From Paraglaciecola arctica BSs20135 (lineage in GTDB: Bacteria > Pseudomonadota > Gammaproteobacteria > Enterobacterales > Alteromonadaceae), in NCBI RefSeq assembly GCF_000314995.1, contig NZ_BAEO01000027.1:217733-281732 (forward strand): DNA of 64,000 nucleotides. Reading direction: 5' to 3'. A program made the position numbers and the translations under genes. Shown here one piece after another: positions 10,302-18,654 of the stretch. The notes below the pieces were generated by a model that saw nothing but the letters and a program-made list of their open reading frames with translations, did not search any database and was not told the DNA's origin. The stretch's first letter is position 1, and each line of letters begins with the position of its first letter.

Positions 10302-11282
10302 TTATTTGGGCTCAATTTCTCGCACATGTCGTCTGACTGATAGTAACGAGCCCGTTAGACCTAGAAATACCGACAGGCCCAACATCCACAAGAAGGTAGA
10401 GAAGTCAGCACCGGTTAAATTAAAACTCTTTTGATATAATTCACTTACAACATTGATACTGCTGCTCATCCACCATAAAAGTAAAATAACTGCTATCCAT
10501 GCTAATAAACCACCTAAAAAACCATACCAAAAACCCGTATACATAAAAGGTCGTTGGATAAAGGCATCTGTGGCACCCACTAATTTCATCACTAAAATTT
10601 CGTCTTTTTTGCTAAGAATATTTAGTCTTATCGTATTGCCGATAATGAGTACAACAGCTAGAAATAATAAAAGAGCAATAACTGTGACCAAATCTTTGAC
10701 TACATCTAGCAAGGCATGTAGACGCTCAAGCCACTCAACATCTAATTTACCAATATCAACTTCCCTTTCATCTCTTAACTTGTCTAACAGTAAGCGGGCG
10801 GCTTCAGGGCTGGAATGACGACTGGTGGGGGTGACTAGTATCACATTGGGTAAAGGGTTTTTATCTAAGTAGGCAATGGCATCACCAAAGCCAGACAACT
10901 GCTTAAATTCGTCAAGTGCCTGATCTGCAGAAATATAGTCGATTGCATCGATTTCTGGCCAAAGCTGAATACGTTTTAGAAGTTGATCGATATCTCCCTG
11001 ACTAGCATTCTCTTTCAAAAATAAGGATATTTGTGACGCTTGTTCCCAACCAGAACTAACATTCTCGGCGTTTTTGACCATTACATAGAGTGTGCTAGGA
11101 AGGGTAATACTTAATCCTAAAACACCTATTGTCATAAGTGATGCTGCCTTTGAGCGCCACAACTCTCCCAAACTGCCTAGTGCTTGCCTGAAATGACTGA
11201 CAAAAAACATCAAAAAACGTTGATAAGTTGAAATTTGAGAAATTTGCGCGCCTTGCACTCGACCTTTAAATAATATGCTCAT
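10302..11282 (-). CDS. ftsX: Cell division ABC-like permease FtsX
   Basis: FtsX is the membrane partner of FtsE. The complex sits at the septal ring and controls amidase activation through EnvC in enteric bacteria. The 326-residue protein has the FtsX pattern: a cytoplasmic N terminus, one helix near residues 45-67, a periplasmic domain of about 100 residues, then three helices at about 195-220, 245-270 and 295-318. The linker NILSKKDEILVMKLVGATDAFIQRPF is typical of FtsX/MacB permeases. It lies last in the ftsY-ftsE-ftsX operon, 48 bases after ftsE. The usual next gene, rpoH, is absent here, and convergent parC follows instead. Confidence 0.95.
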   Translation of the reverse strand: MSILFKGRVQGAQISQISTYQRFLMFFVSHFRQALGSLGELWRSKAASLMTIGVLGLSITLPSTLYVMVKNAENVSSGWEQASQISLFLKENASQGDIDQLLKRIQLWPEIDAIDYISADQALDEFKQLSGFGDAIAYLDKNPLPNVILVTPTSRHSSPEAARLLLDKLRDEREVDIGKLDVEWLERLHALLDVVKDLVTVIALLLFLAVVLIIGNTIRLNILSKKDEILVMKLVGATDAFIQRPFMYTGFWYGFLGGLLAWIAVILLLWWMSSSINVVSELYQKSFNLTGADFSTFLWMLGLSVFLGLTGSLLSVRRHVREIEPK

Positions 11283-11330
11283 TTGCTTAAGCTCATTAGT
11301 GAGTTAGCTAACAATGAGCTACATAATAGG

Positions 11331-12026
11331 TTACACATAGAGATCGTCACTTTGAAATTCATCGGTTAACCCATCGGTTATCATCTGACCTTGTTTGAGT
11401 GTGAGTGTCCTATATTTCATACGGGCAATCAGTCCAAGGTCGTGGGTAGCGATAAATACGGATACACCGGCTTGGTTAAAATCCTCAAATAAGCGAATAA
11501 TTTCCATTGATAATTTTGGATCTAAATTACCTGTTGGTTCATCTGCTAATAATAGTGGTGGTTTGTTCACTACGGCTCGGGCAATTCCGACTCTTTGTTG
11601 TTCGCCACCTGACAACATAACAGGTAGATTTTTGACTTTATCACTTAGACCTACCATTTCTAAGGCGGCATGAACTCGTTTTGCTGTTTCTTTGTGGGAA
11701 TAACCTTCGATAATTAAAGGCAAGGCCACATTGTCAAATACACTTTTATCCATTAGTAACTGGTGACTTTGAAAAATCATTCCAATATCGCGGCGTATAT
11801 AGGCTATTTGTTTACGTTGAATGCAGCTTAGATCGTGACCATTGATTAACACTTTACCCACAGTGGGTCTTTCCATTATGGATATCAGTTTGAGCAAGGT
11901 GCTTTTCCCGGCGCCAGAGTGCCCAGTTAAAAATGCCATTTCACCTGGTTCGATGTGAAAATCGACCTTCCTTAAAGCTTGTTGTCCGCCGGGATAGGTT
12001 TTACTGACTTGTTCAAACTTAATCAT
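11331..12026 (-). CDS. ftsE: Cell division ATP-binding protein FtsE
   Basis: The cytosolic ATPase of the FtsEX complex, 231 residues, near the enteric length of 222. Visible motifs are Walker A GHSGAGKST (about residue 35), Q-loop FQSHQLL, signature LSGGEQQR (about 140), Walker B LLLADEPTG and the switch His in ATHD. It starts with MIKFEQVSKTYPGG, as in other FtsE proteins. The gene lies eight bases after ftsY, so the two are cotranscribed. All catalytic motifs are intact. Confidence 0.97.
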   Translation of the reverse strand: MIKFEQVSKTYPGGQQALRKVDFHIEPGEMAFLTGHSGAGKSTLLKLISIMERPTVGKVLINGHDLSCIQRKQIAYIRRDIGMIFQSHQLLMDKSVFDNVALPLIIEGYSHKETAKRVHAALEMVGLSDKVKNLPVMLSGGEQQRVGIARAVVNKPPLLLADEPTGNLDPKLSMEIIRLFEDFNQAGVSVFIATHDLGLIARMKYRTLTLKQGQMITDGLTDEFQSDDLYV

Positions 12027-12034
12027 ATAGTGGC

Positions 12035-13453
12035 TTAGTTCGTTTTTTCTTGTTGGCTGTCAGACTCTATAAATAGCGCATTTACAAAATCTTGGCTATT
12101 AAATGGTCTCAAATCATCAATACCTTCGCCTATGCCGACATAACGGATAGGAATATTAAATTGGTCGGCAATGGCGAAAATTACTCCGCCTTTTGCAGTT
12201 CCGTCCAATTTAGTTAAGCTTAATCCGGTTAAGCCAACTGCTTCATTAAATAATTTGGTTTGGCTGACGGCATTTTGTCCAGTACCCGCATCTAGGGTCA
12301 GCATGATTTCGTGTGGAGCATCGGGGGCGATTTTTTTCATCACTCGCACTACCTTTTTTAGTTCTTCCATCAAGTGATCTTTGTTTTGCAAGCGTCCAGC
12401 TGTATCTGCAATCAAAACATCAATATTTTTTGCTTTAGCTGACTGAAATGCATCAAAAATAACCGAGGCGCTGTCCGATCCGGTTTGTTGTGCAACCACA
12501 GGAATATTATTACGGTCGCCCCATACTTGTAGTTGTTCAACAGCTGCTGCCCTGAAGGTATCACCTGCTGCCAACATAACCTTTTTACCTTGCTGCTGGA
12601 ATTGTTTGGCCATTTTTCCGATTGTTGTGGTTTTACCCACTCCATTTACTCCGACCATTAAAATGACAAATGGGCCAGACTCGGTTTTAAGTGTTAAGGG
12701 CGACTCCACTTTCTTCAATATATCGGCCATTTGTTCTTTTAATAACTGATATAAAGCATCACCGTCTTTCAATTGTTTACGATCTGAACTCTCAGTTAAC
12801 TGTTTGATGATTTTAACTGTGGTGTCCATACCCACATCAGCCACTAACAATTGTGTTTCTAGTTCTTCAAATAATTCATCATCAATAGCTTTTCCACGAA
12901 ACAAACTAACAATTCCGCTACCAATACTTTCTTTGGTTCGAGATAGTCCGCGTTTTAACTTACTAAAAAAACCAATCGTCTCAGCTTCTTGTTGTTCAAT
13001 AGTAGGATCTTCATTAGGAGCATCTAGTATTTCTATACTTGGTTTATTCTCTTCCAAAGAGGTGTTTTTTTCTGTTGGGGGATTTTCGATTAGGGAGTCA
13101 GTAATAAATTCTTTGGTCTTTAGTTCCGGCTCGACCCTTTCTGGAATCTTTCTCGACTCGTCTTCTTCAACAGTTTTAGTATAAGAATGATTGTTTTCTA
13201 TTACTGAGGTGTTTGCACCTAACTCCTTGTTAATAGAGACTTTAGGCTCAGGTTCGCTCGCGATTACAGCTTGTTCTGGTTGATTCTCTTCACTAGGTTT
13301 TATAATTAAATCTTTAGTGACAGAACTATCATTCTTTATTGATTCTGCTTCTGAACTTACTGGTTCATCCGCCGCTTGCACTGGGACTTCGTTAACGACA
13401 GGAGACTCTTCTTGTTGCTTATCTTTTTTGAGCCATTTGAAAAACTTTGACAT
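12035..13453 (-). CDS. ftsY: Signal recognition particle receptor FtsY
   Basis: FtsY docks SRP-bound ribosomes at the membrane for cotranslational insertion. The 472-residue protein has a long acidic A domain (residues about 1-165, rich in Glu, Ser and Pro), then the four-helix N domain and the SRP-type GTPase G domain. The GTPase motifs are GVNGVGKTTTIGK (G1), DTFRAAA, DTAGR (G3) and TKLDG (G4), ending with GIGEGIDDLRPF. The basic amphipathic start MSKFFKWLKK suits membrane contact. It is first in the operon with ftsE and ftsX, and divergent from rsmD with 71 bases between. Confidence 0.97.
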   Translation of the reverse strand: MSKFFKWLKKDKQQEESPVVNEVPVQAADEPVSSEAESIKNDSSVTKDLIIKPSEENQPEQAVIASEPEPKVSINKELGANTSVIENNHSYTKTVEEDESRKIPERVEPELKTKEFITDSLIENPPTEKNTSLEENKPSIEILDAPNEDPTIEQQEAETIGFFSKLKRGLSRTKESIGSGIVSLFRGKAIDDELFEELETQLLVADVGMDTTVKIIKQLTESSDRKQLKDGDALYQLLKEQMADILKKVESPLTLKTESGPFVILMVGVNGVGKTTTIGKMAKQFQQQGKKVMLAAGDTFRAAAVEQLQVWGDRNNIPVVAQQTGSDSASVIFDAFQSAKAKNIDVLIADTAGRLQNKDHLMEELKKVVRVMKKIAPDAPHEIMLTLDAGTGQNAVSQTKLFNEAVGLTGLSLTKLDGTAKGGVIFAIADQFNIPIRYVGIGEGIDDLRPFNSQDFVNALFIESDSQQEKTN

Positions 13454-13524
13454 ACCGGTGAGAAATCCTAGTTAATTGGGTAAACTATTTAATTCAGTTC
13501 ACAATAATAGCATTTCTATACCAA

Positions 13525-14139
13525 ATGAAGCGAGACGAAAAACGTTCATCAAAGAGCCGCGTAGTACGAAGCTCAAAACCTAGTGGCACTGTGCGGATTA
13601 TAAGTGGTCGTTTTCGCGGGCGTAAATTGCCGGTTCTCGATAAACAAGGCTTACGTCCTACTACTGATAAAAACAGGGAAATGTTATTTAGTTGGTTGAT
13701 GCCATACACAATAGATGCAAGGTGTTTAGACGCGTTTGCCGGTAGTGGTGGACTAGGATTTGAAGCTTTATCTCGTTATGCAAAAAGTTGCACTTTTATC
13801 GAGCTAGATAAATACGCGGCAAAAAATGTGGCAGATAATATTCAATTATTGGACTTATCGGTTGAACAGGCGAAAATCATTCAAGGTAATAGCTTAGATA
13901 AGCTAAATATCTTGGAGCAGTCCTATGAGCTAATCTTTTTAGACCCGCCTTTTAATCAAAATCTACTTACACAAACGATTGTACGTATTGTTGAAAAATC
14001 CCTATTAGCAATCGATGGCGTCATTTATATCGAATGTGAGGGGCAGGGTGCTGGTTATTCTGTACCTGAAAATTGGCAATTAATTAAAGAAAAACGCAGT
14101 GCGCAGATTTTGGCTAGAGTTTATCAAAGAACAAGCTAA
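13525..14139 (+). CDS. rsmD: 16S rRNA (guanine(966)-N(2))-methyltransferase
   Basis: RsmD methylates G966 of 16S rRNA on the assembled small subunit. The 204-residue protein has the basic RsmD start with IISGRFRGRKLPV and the helper motif RPTTDKNREMLFSWL. The SAM-binding motif DAFAGSGGLGFEALSR lies around residue 70. The catalytic motif is LDPPF (residues about 139-143), which replaces the NPPY seen in related N6 enzymes. It is divergently arranged with ftsY, as in many gammaproteobacteria, and ends nine bases before the convergent yjaG gene. Confidence 0.95.
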   Translation: MKRDEKRSSKSRVVRSSKPSGTVRIISGRFRGRKLPVLDKQGLRPTTDKNREMLFSWLMPYTIDARCLDAFAGSGGLGFEALSRYAKSCTFIELDKYAAKNVADNIQLLDLSVEQAKIIQGNSLDKLNILEQSYELIFLDPPFNQNLLTQTIVRIVEKSLLAIDGVIYIECEGQGAGYSVPENWQLIKEKRSAQILARVYQRTS

Positions 14140-14148
14140 TGAGCTTAT

Positions 14149-14742
14149 CTAAATCTCTATGCCAATGTTGCTCATCCCTTCGGCGGTAGCTAATTGTTTT
14201 AATTGTTTACAGCTTTCTGCATTTTTTGGACACTTTGATAAAAATACCAATAGTTCTTGCTGGGTTTCGATCTCCCATTGCATTAACGGATGTTGTTTAA
14301 TTTCCAAATCAGTGATGGCTTCTTCAGAGCTTGCTTCGATAAAGGCTTCGACACCACCTTGAGAGAGTTTGCTAACAACAACGGCTCCTTGAGGGTCTTC
14401 GCCTTGGATCAGTAAAATGGTGGCAGACAGTGACATAGCCATGTCGATTGCTGGGTACACACCATAATTATCAAAGTCACTGGCATCAGGCACCGCGTCT
14501 TCAACTTTCTCTAATTGAGCCACAAAATTTATTTTGGCTTTTGGCACCGCTAACCATTCCCAAATAGCGTTTAAACTATTGCGGTATTGCGCGGGATCAG
14601 CAAATTCTGTGGCTTCACAAAAAAGTACATAGTTGGGTAACATGCGTTCCAAAAGTGTGGCTGAAAAGGCCACTGCATACCAACCTTCGAGTTCTCTAAC
14701 TTGTTGGAATATATTTAGTTTTTTATTCAAAAGTTCTCTCAT
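14149..14742 (-). CDS. yjaG: YjaG family protein (DUF416)
   Basis: A 197-residue soluble, mostly helical protein that resembles E. coli YjaG of the DUF416 family. Recognisable stretches are the start LNIFQQVRELEGWYAVAFSATLLERMLPNY and the central segment YGVYPAIDMAMSLSATI. The family has no established biochemical role. I see no catalytic motif, signal peptide or membrane helix. It is convergent with rsmD and separated from yhgN by a short region holding a triple heptamer repeat. Confidence 0.85.
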   Translation of the reverse strand: MRELLNKKLNIFQQVRELEGWYAVAFSATLLERMLPNYVLFCEATEFADPAQYRNSLNAIWEWLAVPKAKINFVAQLEKVEDAVPDASDFDNYGVYPAIDMAMSLSATILLIQGEDPQGAVVVSKLSQGGVEAFIEASSEEAITDLEIKQHPLMQWEIETQQELLVFLSKCPKNAESCKQLKQLATAEGMSNIGIEI

Positions 14743-14751
14743 TAAAATTTT

Positions 14752-14772
14752 TACGAGCTACGAGCTACGAGC
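14752..14772. repeat. Three perfect tandem copies of TACGAGC
   Basis: Three uninterrupted seven-base copies lie ten bases upstream of the yjaG start (the gene begins at 14742 on the minus strand). The repeat sits where the 5' untranslated region or promoter of yjaG should be. Copy-number slippage there could alter expression, but nothing else supports that. Confidence 0.7.
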
Positions 14773-14848
14773 GCAATAGCCATTTGCCAAAATAGCAAAA
14801 CTTACTATGTGTCTTAAGACTTTAAGGTAAATTGTCCCTGCTACTAAG

Positions 14849-15439
14849 TTACCCTAGTGAGTAATATTTTCCTATTCCGTCCAATAACATTTGGATAGAA
14901 ATCATTATCAGGATCATGCCCATCAGTCTTTCTATGGCGATTAGCCCTCTTTCACCTAATAGTCTGTGCAAGGTGCTAGAGAGCATTAGAATGCTTGCTG
15001 AGGCTAACCACGCAGCTCCTAGTGCCATAGACCAATCTAACATACGGCTATGATCTTGGTTTGCTAATAATATGAGTGCTGCAAGTACAGACGGACCCGC
15101 TACCATAGGTATAGCTAAAGGCACAATAAAGGGTTCCTCACCAGAGGTTAATCCGGTTATACCTCCTGGTTGCGGGAATATCATTTTAAGACCAATCAGA
15201 AATAGAATAATCCCGCCCGCTATGCTGACACTTTCTTGGCGAACGTTTAAAAAGTCCAAAACAGCTTGGCCACTAAATAAAAAAGTGAACATGATAATTA
15301 GCGAGAATAATAGTTCTCTCGCCAAAACTAGCCTTCTTCGTTTAGGTTCAATAGTCTTTAGAACAGACATAAATACTGGCAAATTACCCAAAGGATCCAT
15401 AATTAAAAATAGGGTGATAGCAGCTGACCAAGTGTCCAT
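14849..15439 (-). CDS. yhgN: MarC/YhgN family integral membrane protein
   Basis: A 196-residue protein with about six membrane helices and strong likeness to E. coli YhgN. Matching stretches are LILIMDPLGNLPVFMSVLK-type residues near 10-29, GGIILFLIGLKMIFP, and GEEPFIVPLAIPMVAGPS. The MarC family is sometimes called NAAT transporters, but transport has not been firmly shown for YhgN, so a substrate should not be assumed. The family repeat of two similar three-helix halves, each with a Pro-Leu-Ala-Ile-Pro or Met-Asp-Pro-Leu-Gly motif, is visible. Confidence 0.9.
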   Translation of the reverse strand: MDTWSAAITLFLIMDPLGNLPVFMSVLKTIEPKRRRLVLARELLFSLIIMFTFLFSGQAVLDFLNVRQESVSIAGGIILFLIGLKMIFPQPGGITGLTSGEEPFIVPLAIPMVAGPSVLAALILLANQDHSRMLDWSMALGAAWLASASILMLSSTLHRLLGERGLIAIERLMGMILIMISIQMLLDGIGKYYSLG

Positions 15440-15528
15440 AGGTTTTCTCTAAAAATATGTCGCTTTTCTTTTAGTTTATAACATTTCCTTGTTATGGCCT
15501 AAAAATAGTTTTAATTTCAATAACTTGA

Positions 15529-15562
15529 TGATTTAATATCTGAGTGCAAAGATATTAAATCA
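15529..15562. promoter_or_regulatory. 12-bp perfect inverted repeat, operator-like
   Basis: TGATTTAATATC (15529-15540) and its exact complement GATATTAAATCA (15551-15562) flank a ten-base spacer. The element lies between divergent yhgN (start 15439) and the small HTH gene (start 15667). It is A/T-rich and not followed by a T run, so an operator is more likely than a terminator. Autoregulation by the neighbouring HTH protein is a guess. Confidence 0.6.
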
Positions 15563-15666
15563 ATTTGTACTCATATAAATAGATGAAATTTGTACTAGCA
15601 AAACTCAAGCTTTGCACTTTACTGTTAAGTCATCTAAATAAAAATAGAAAATAAGAGGATTGTCCA

Positions 15667-15849
15667 ATGAGTCTGATGACTGTAGAACAAGTCGCCGAGT
15701 TTCTTGGTGTTCAGAATGTAAGAGTCGAGAGACTGGAAAGAGAGAGTTTGTTACCTGCTGCAGATAAAGATGCAGATGGAAGCCCACTTTTTGAAAAAGA
15801 ATCAGTAGAAAAATATAAAATACTTGCGGAACGTTTAGGCGGTTTATAA
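15667..15849 (+). CDS. Small MerR/excisionase-like helix-turn-helix protein, 60 residues
   Basis: The product begins MSLMTVEQVAEFLGVQNVRVERLERE. This is the N-terminal winged helix-turn-helix pattern of MerR/excisionase proteins: a 'T-V-E-Q-V-A-E-F-L-G-V' first helix followed by a recognition helix. The rest (LLPAADKDADGSPLFEKESVEKYKILAERL) is the wing and a short helix. There is no effector domain, and the protein is complete at 60 residues. An AGAGG ribosome-binding site lies upstream. No phage or integrase gene is near, so it is probably a stand-alone DNA-binding protein rather than a prophage excisionase. Confidence 0.75.
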   Translation: MSLMTVEQVAEFLGVQNVRVERLERESLLPAADKDADGSPLFEKESVEKYKILAERLGGL

Positions 15850-15866
15850 CCTGTCCTAAATAACAA

Positions 15867-15895
15867 AAAGGCGGCTGTGACAATTACCGCCCTTT
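15867..15895. terminator. Bidirectional terminator between the HTH gene and pepB
   Basis: AAAGGCGG (15867-15874) pairs with CCGCCCTTT (15887-15895, one bulged C). Read on the minus strand the stem ends in a run of T, which suits the end of pepB. It lies 18 bases after the HTH gene stop on the plus strand. Confidence 0.7.
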
Positions 15896-15910
15896 CGATA
15901 TTATTTTACT

Positions 15911-17194
15911 CTACTCCTCTAATAACGCTCGAGCTATGGTTCTAATTCCTTGAGCTGTGGCGCCTATAGGCATATGTACTGTGCCACTTGCGTTATATGC
16001 AGCAGCTAAATCAATATGCAACCAGCCTTTGCCTGCTTCGTTGACAAACCTTGATAAGAAACCTGCCGCGTTAGATGCACCGCCACCACCGCCACCTTTT
16101 TGTGCTTTACTGTTTGCAGTATCAGCAAAGGCAGAGGGGCATTTATTTTGATGCCATTTTTCCAAAGGCAAACCCCACGAAGGTTCAAACTCTTGCGCTG
16201 AATAGTCCAATACTCTTTGCTGCAGTGCCTTGTCTAATGCGAAAAAAGCATTGTATTCTTCGCCTAAAGCCACCATTGCTGCGCCTGTAAGTGTAGCCGC
16301 ATCAATAATCAGCTCAGCACCTGTTTCGGTGGCTGCCATTAAGCCATCAGCTAATACTAATCTGCCCTCAGCGTCTGTATTGACGACCTCTACAGTTGTG
16401 CCATTTTTGTAGGTGATCACATCACCTAACTTATAAGCATGGCCACTAATTAGGTTTTCGGCGCAACATAAAAATAACTTAACTCGTTTTTTTAAGCCTC
16501 GTAAAATAGCTAAGCCAAGGGCGCCAGTAACTGTTGCTGCTCCACCCATGTCACACTTCATACTGAGCATGCCTTCACTACTTTTGATGCTATAACCACC
16601 GCTATCAAAAGTAATGCCTTTACCCACTAAGCAGGCAGAAATAGGCGCGTTGTTATCTCCTGTTGGGTTGTAATCAATCTCAATTAATACCGGGGGGCGG
16701 GTGCTGCCGCGACCCACATGATAAATACCCATCCAGCCTTGTTCTTTGAGCGCTTCGCCCACCCATTTTTTGCTGGTTATGTGTTTTGCATCGATTGAGG
16801 TAAGCCAATCTTGGCAGGTGTTGGCAAGTATTTCTGGTGATAAATCTTCTGGCGTAGCATTGATGATATTGCGGGTAAAGATCATAGCTTGATAGCGGTG
16901 GGATAACTCATTTGCATTGTTATCGTCACACCACTTAATATGGTTTTGTTTGGTCGTGGTGGTAAAGCTTTGTGCAAAAGCCCATTGTTGTTCAATTTGC
17001 CAGCTTCCCGACAACTCAACTTGCATTACTCCTGAGTTATCAAGACTACGAGCCGCTTTTTTAATCTGGTCTAAATCATTCTGAGGATCAGCAAGGTGAA
17101 TTTGTGCAGTTTGACCATTAATAGATAAAACTGTGCCAGCTGAATAATAATCGGCTGGAGCTTGATTGGAAATAAAAACAGATAAACGAGACAT
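15911..17194 (-). CDS. pepB: Aminopeptidase PepB (M17 leucyl aminopeptidase family)
   Basis: A cytosolic two-metal aminopeptidase that trims N-terminal residues from peptides. The length of 427 residues equals that of E. coli PepB and is shorter than PepA (about 500), as is the N-terminal domain. M17 motifs are present: GKGITFDSGGYSIK with the catalytic Lys, the metal ligands in MKCDMGGAA, and NTDAEGRLVLADGL with the signature Arg and metal-binding Asp/Glu. A Gly-rich loop (KGGGGGGASNA) near residue 365 is longer than usual. The gene is transcribed alone, divergent from sfsA, and ends in the shared terminator. Confidence 0.93.
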   Translation of the reverse strand: MSRLSVFISNQAPADYYSAGTVLSINGQTAQIHLADPQNDLDQIKKAARSLDNSGVMQVELSGSWQIEQQWAFAQSFTTTTKQNHIKWCDDNNANELSHRYQAMIFTRNIINATPEDLSPEILANTCQDWLTSIDAKHITSKKWVGEALKEQGWMGIYHVGRGSTRPPVLIEIDYNPTGDNNAPISACLVGKGITFDSGGYSIKSSEGMLSMKCDMGGAATVTGALGLAILRGLKKRVKLFLCCAENLISGHAYKLGDVITYKNGTTVEVVNTDAEGRLVLADGLMAATETGAELIIDAATLTGAAMVALGEEYNAFFALDKALQQRVLDYSAQEFEPSWGLPLEKWHQNKCPSAFADTANSKAQKGGGGGGASNAAGFLSRFVNEAGKGWLHIDLAAAYNASGTVHMPIGATAQGIRTIARALLEE

Positions 17195-17267
17195 GAACTA
17201 CTCCTTCTAAACAAAGATGGTTAGAATAGCATGACGTGTTTAACCCAACATCATTTAAGTAGTAATC

Positions 17268-17972
17268 ATGCAGTTCTCTTCCACTTTAATTCAAGGCACA
17301 TTGATTAAACGTTATAAGCGTTTTTTAGCCGATGTAGAGTTAGCAGATGGCTCCATAGTCATAGCACATTGTCCCAATACAGGAGCAATGACAGGCTGCG
17401 CAGAGCCTGGCTGGAAGGTATGGTTATCACCGAGTAATAATCCCAAACGTAAATTGTTATACACTTGGGAAGTGGTGTTAACTGATCAACATCATTGGAT
17501 TGGGATAAATACCCACAAAGCCAATGTGCTAGTTAAAGAAGCCATACAAGAAAATAGGATAGCCGAGTTAGTCGGCTATCAAACCTTAAAGGCTGAAGTA
17601 AAGTTTGGTGAAGAAAATAGCCGAATTGATTTTCTACTTACGGATCATAAAAAAGCTGACTGCTATATTGAAGTTAAATCGGTTACTTTATTAGACGATA
17701 AAGCGGGTTATTTTCCTGATGCAAAAACCCTACGTGGGCAAAAGCATTTACGAGAGTTAAGTATCATTGCAAGTCAGGGTAAACGTGCTGTCTTGTTTTT
17801 TTGTGTGCAACATTCAGGTATTCAATCGGTGCAAGTGGCAAAACATATTGATCCCGATTACGCTATGGAACTTAAACAAGCTATGCTAAACGGAGTGCAG
17901 ATTTTATGCTACGGTTGTGAGATTAGTTCAGAAAAAATCTATATAAATCAGCCTTTGCAATTTTTTTCGTAA
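17268..17972 (+). CDS. sfsA: Sugar fermentation stimulation protein SfsA
   Basis: A 234-residue protein of exactly the enteric SfsA length. It has an N-terminal OB-like nucleic-acid-binding domain (LIQGTLIKRYKRFLADVEL, HCPNTGAMTGCAEPG) and a C-terminal PD-(D/E)XK-like nuclease fold (RIDFLL about 125, ADCYIEVKSVTL about 143). The enteric protein was described as DNA-binding and linked to maltose metabolism, but its biochemical role is unsettled. Its position just upstream of dksA is conserved with E. coli. Confidence 0.95.
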   Translation: MQFSSTLIQGTLIKRYKRFLADVELADGSIVIAHCPNTGAMTGCAEPGWKVWLSPSNNPKRKLLYTWEVVLTDQHHWIGINTHKANVLVKEAIQENRIAELVGYQTLKAEVKFGEENSRIDFLLTDHKKADCYIEVKSVTLLDDKAGYFPDAKTLRGQKHLRELSIIASQGKRAVLFFCVQHSGIQSVQVAKHIDPDYAMELKQAMLNGVQILCYGCEISSEKIYINQPLQFFS

Positions 17973-18130
17973 AATAGAAGTTGATTTTTTCTGTAAGGCC
18001 TCCATATTGCCTTGCTAGAAAATTGTTTTCACTGTAACGGAAGATGTTACGAGCAAGACATTGCCTGTGTTACGGCTTTTTGATATACATAGCCGCTTGC
18101 GCAAACAGCTCATGCCGTAGTTTAGGAGAA

Positions 18131-18144
18131 TTGGCATATGCCAA
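18131..18144. promoter_or_regulatory. 14-bp perfect palindrome over the dksA start codon
   Basis: TTGGCATATGCCAA covers the ATG of dksA at 18138. The ribosome-binding site AGGAG at 18124-18128 lies just outside. The palindrome has no spacer, so it cannot form a local hairpin. A protein-binding site or chance are both possible. Confidence 0.4.
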
Positions 18145-18587
18145 CAGCAAAAACGAATAAAACACTTGGGTTATTAGCCCTAGCCGGTTTGACTCCTTAC
18201 GAGGAGAAAAAAGGCGAAGAGTACATGAACGAAAAGCAAATGACGCATTTTCGTTTATTATTAAAAGCCTGGCGCGATCAACTTCGTCAAGAAGTCGACC
18301 GTACTGTACACCATATGCAAGATGAGGCAGCTAACTTCCCTGATCCGGTCGATCGTGCGGCTCAAGAAGAAGAGTTTAGTCTTGAGCTACGTACTCGTGA
18401 TAGAGAACGTAAATTAATCAAAAAAATCGAAAAAACCCTCAAACGTATTGATGAGGATGATTTTGGTTTTTGTGATGCATGTGGTATTGAAATAGGTGTG
18501 CGTCGTTTGGAAGCAAGGCCTACTGCAGACATGTGTATTGATTGCAAAACCATGGCAGAAATTAAAGAAAAACAACTTCAGGGCTAA
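18138..18587 (+). CDS. dksA: RNA polymerase-binding transcription factor DksA
   Basis: DksA enters the RNA polymerase secondary channel and, with ppGpp, controls rRNA, amino-acid and stress promoters. The 149-residue protein has the coiled-coil with its tip residues ([12 protein letters not shown]; the two acidic tip residues are present) and the four-cysteine zinc finger [26 protein letters not shown] type near the C terminus, split as CxxC and CxxC. The ATG at 18138 has an AGGAG site nine bases away. A later Met (residue 30, MNEKQMTH) is less likely because the N-terminal segment is conserved in DksA. Confidence 0.97.
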   Translation: MPTAKTNKTLGLLALAGLTPYEEKKGEEYMNEKQMTHFRLLLKAWRDQLRQEVDRTVHHMQDEAANFPDPVDRAAQEEEFSLELRTRDRERKLIKKIEKTLKRIDEDDFGFCDACGIEIGVRRLEARPTADMCIDCKTMAEIKEKQLQG

Positions 18588-18598
18588 TTTTGCCTACT

Positions 18599-18639
18599 AT
18601 CCTAAGTAGCGATTAATTCTTTAATCAGCTACTTAGGAT
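18599..18639. promoter_or_regulatory. Long hairpin between dksA and gluQ (terminator/attenuator candidate)
   Basis: ATCCTAAGTAGC (18599-18610) pairs perfectly with GCTACTTAGGAT (18628-18639), and an inner GATTAA/TTAATC extends the stem to 18 pairs with one bulged A. It starts 11 bases after the dksA stop and ends 15 bases before the gluQ ATG. The T run after it is weak. The only Shine-Dalgarno-like bases for gluQ (TTAGGAT) lie in the 3' arm, so folding would hide them. In enteric bacteria gluQ-rs expression is known to be limited by a terminator in this position. Confidence 0.75.
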
Positions 18640-18654
18640 GATATCTTTGGTTTT

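Noticed and set aside
12412-12645. 77-codon frame antiparallel to or shifted within ftsY
   Set aside because: It lies wholly inside the intact GTPase domain of ftsY; a shadow frame.
15667-15849. The small HTH protein as a prophage excisionase
   Set aside because: No integrase, attachment-site repeats or phage genes are nearby; the neighbours are housekeeping genes.
16075-16290. His-rich plus-strand frame opposite pepB
   Set aside because: It is the complement of the Gly-rich loop of pepB, with no ribosome-binding site.
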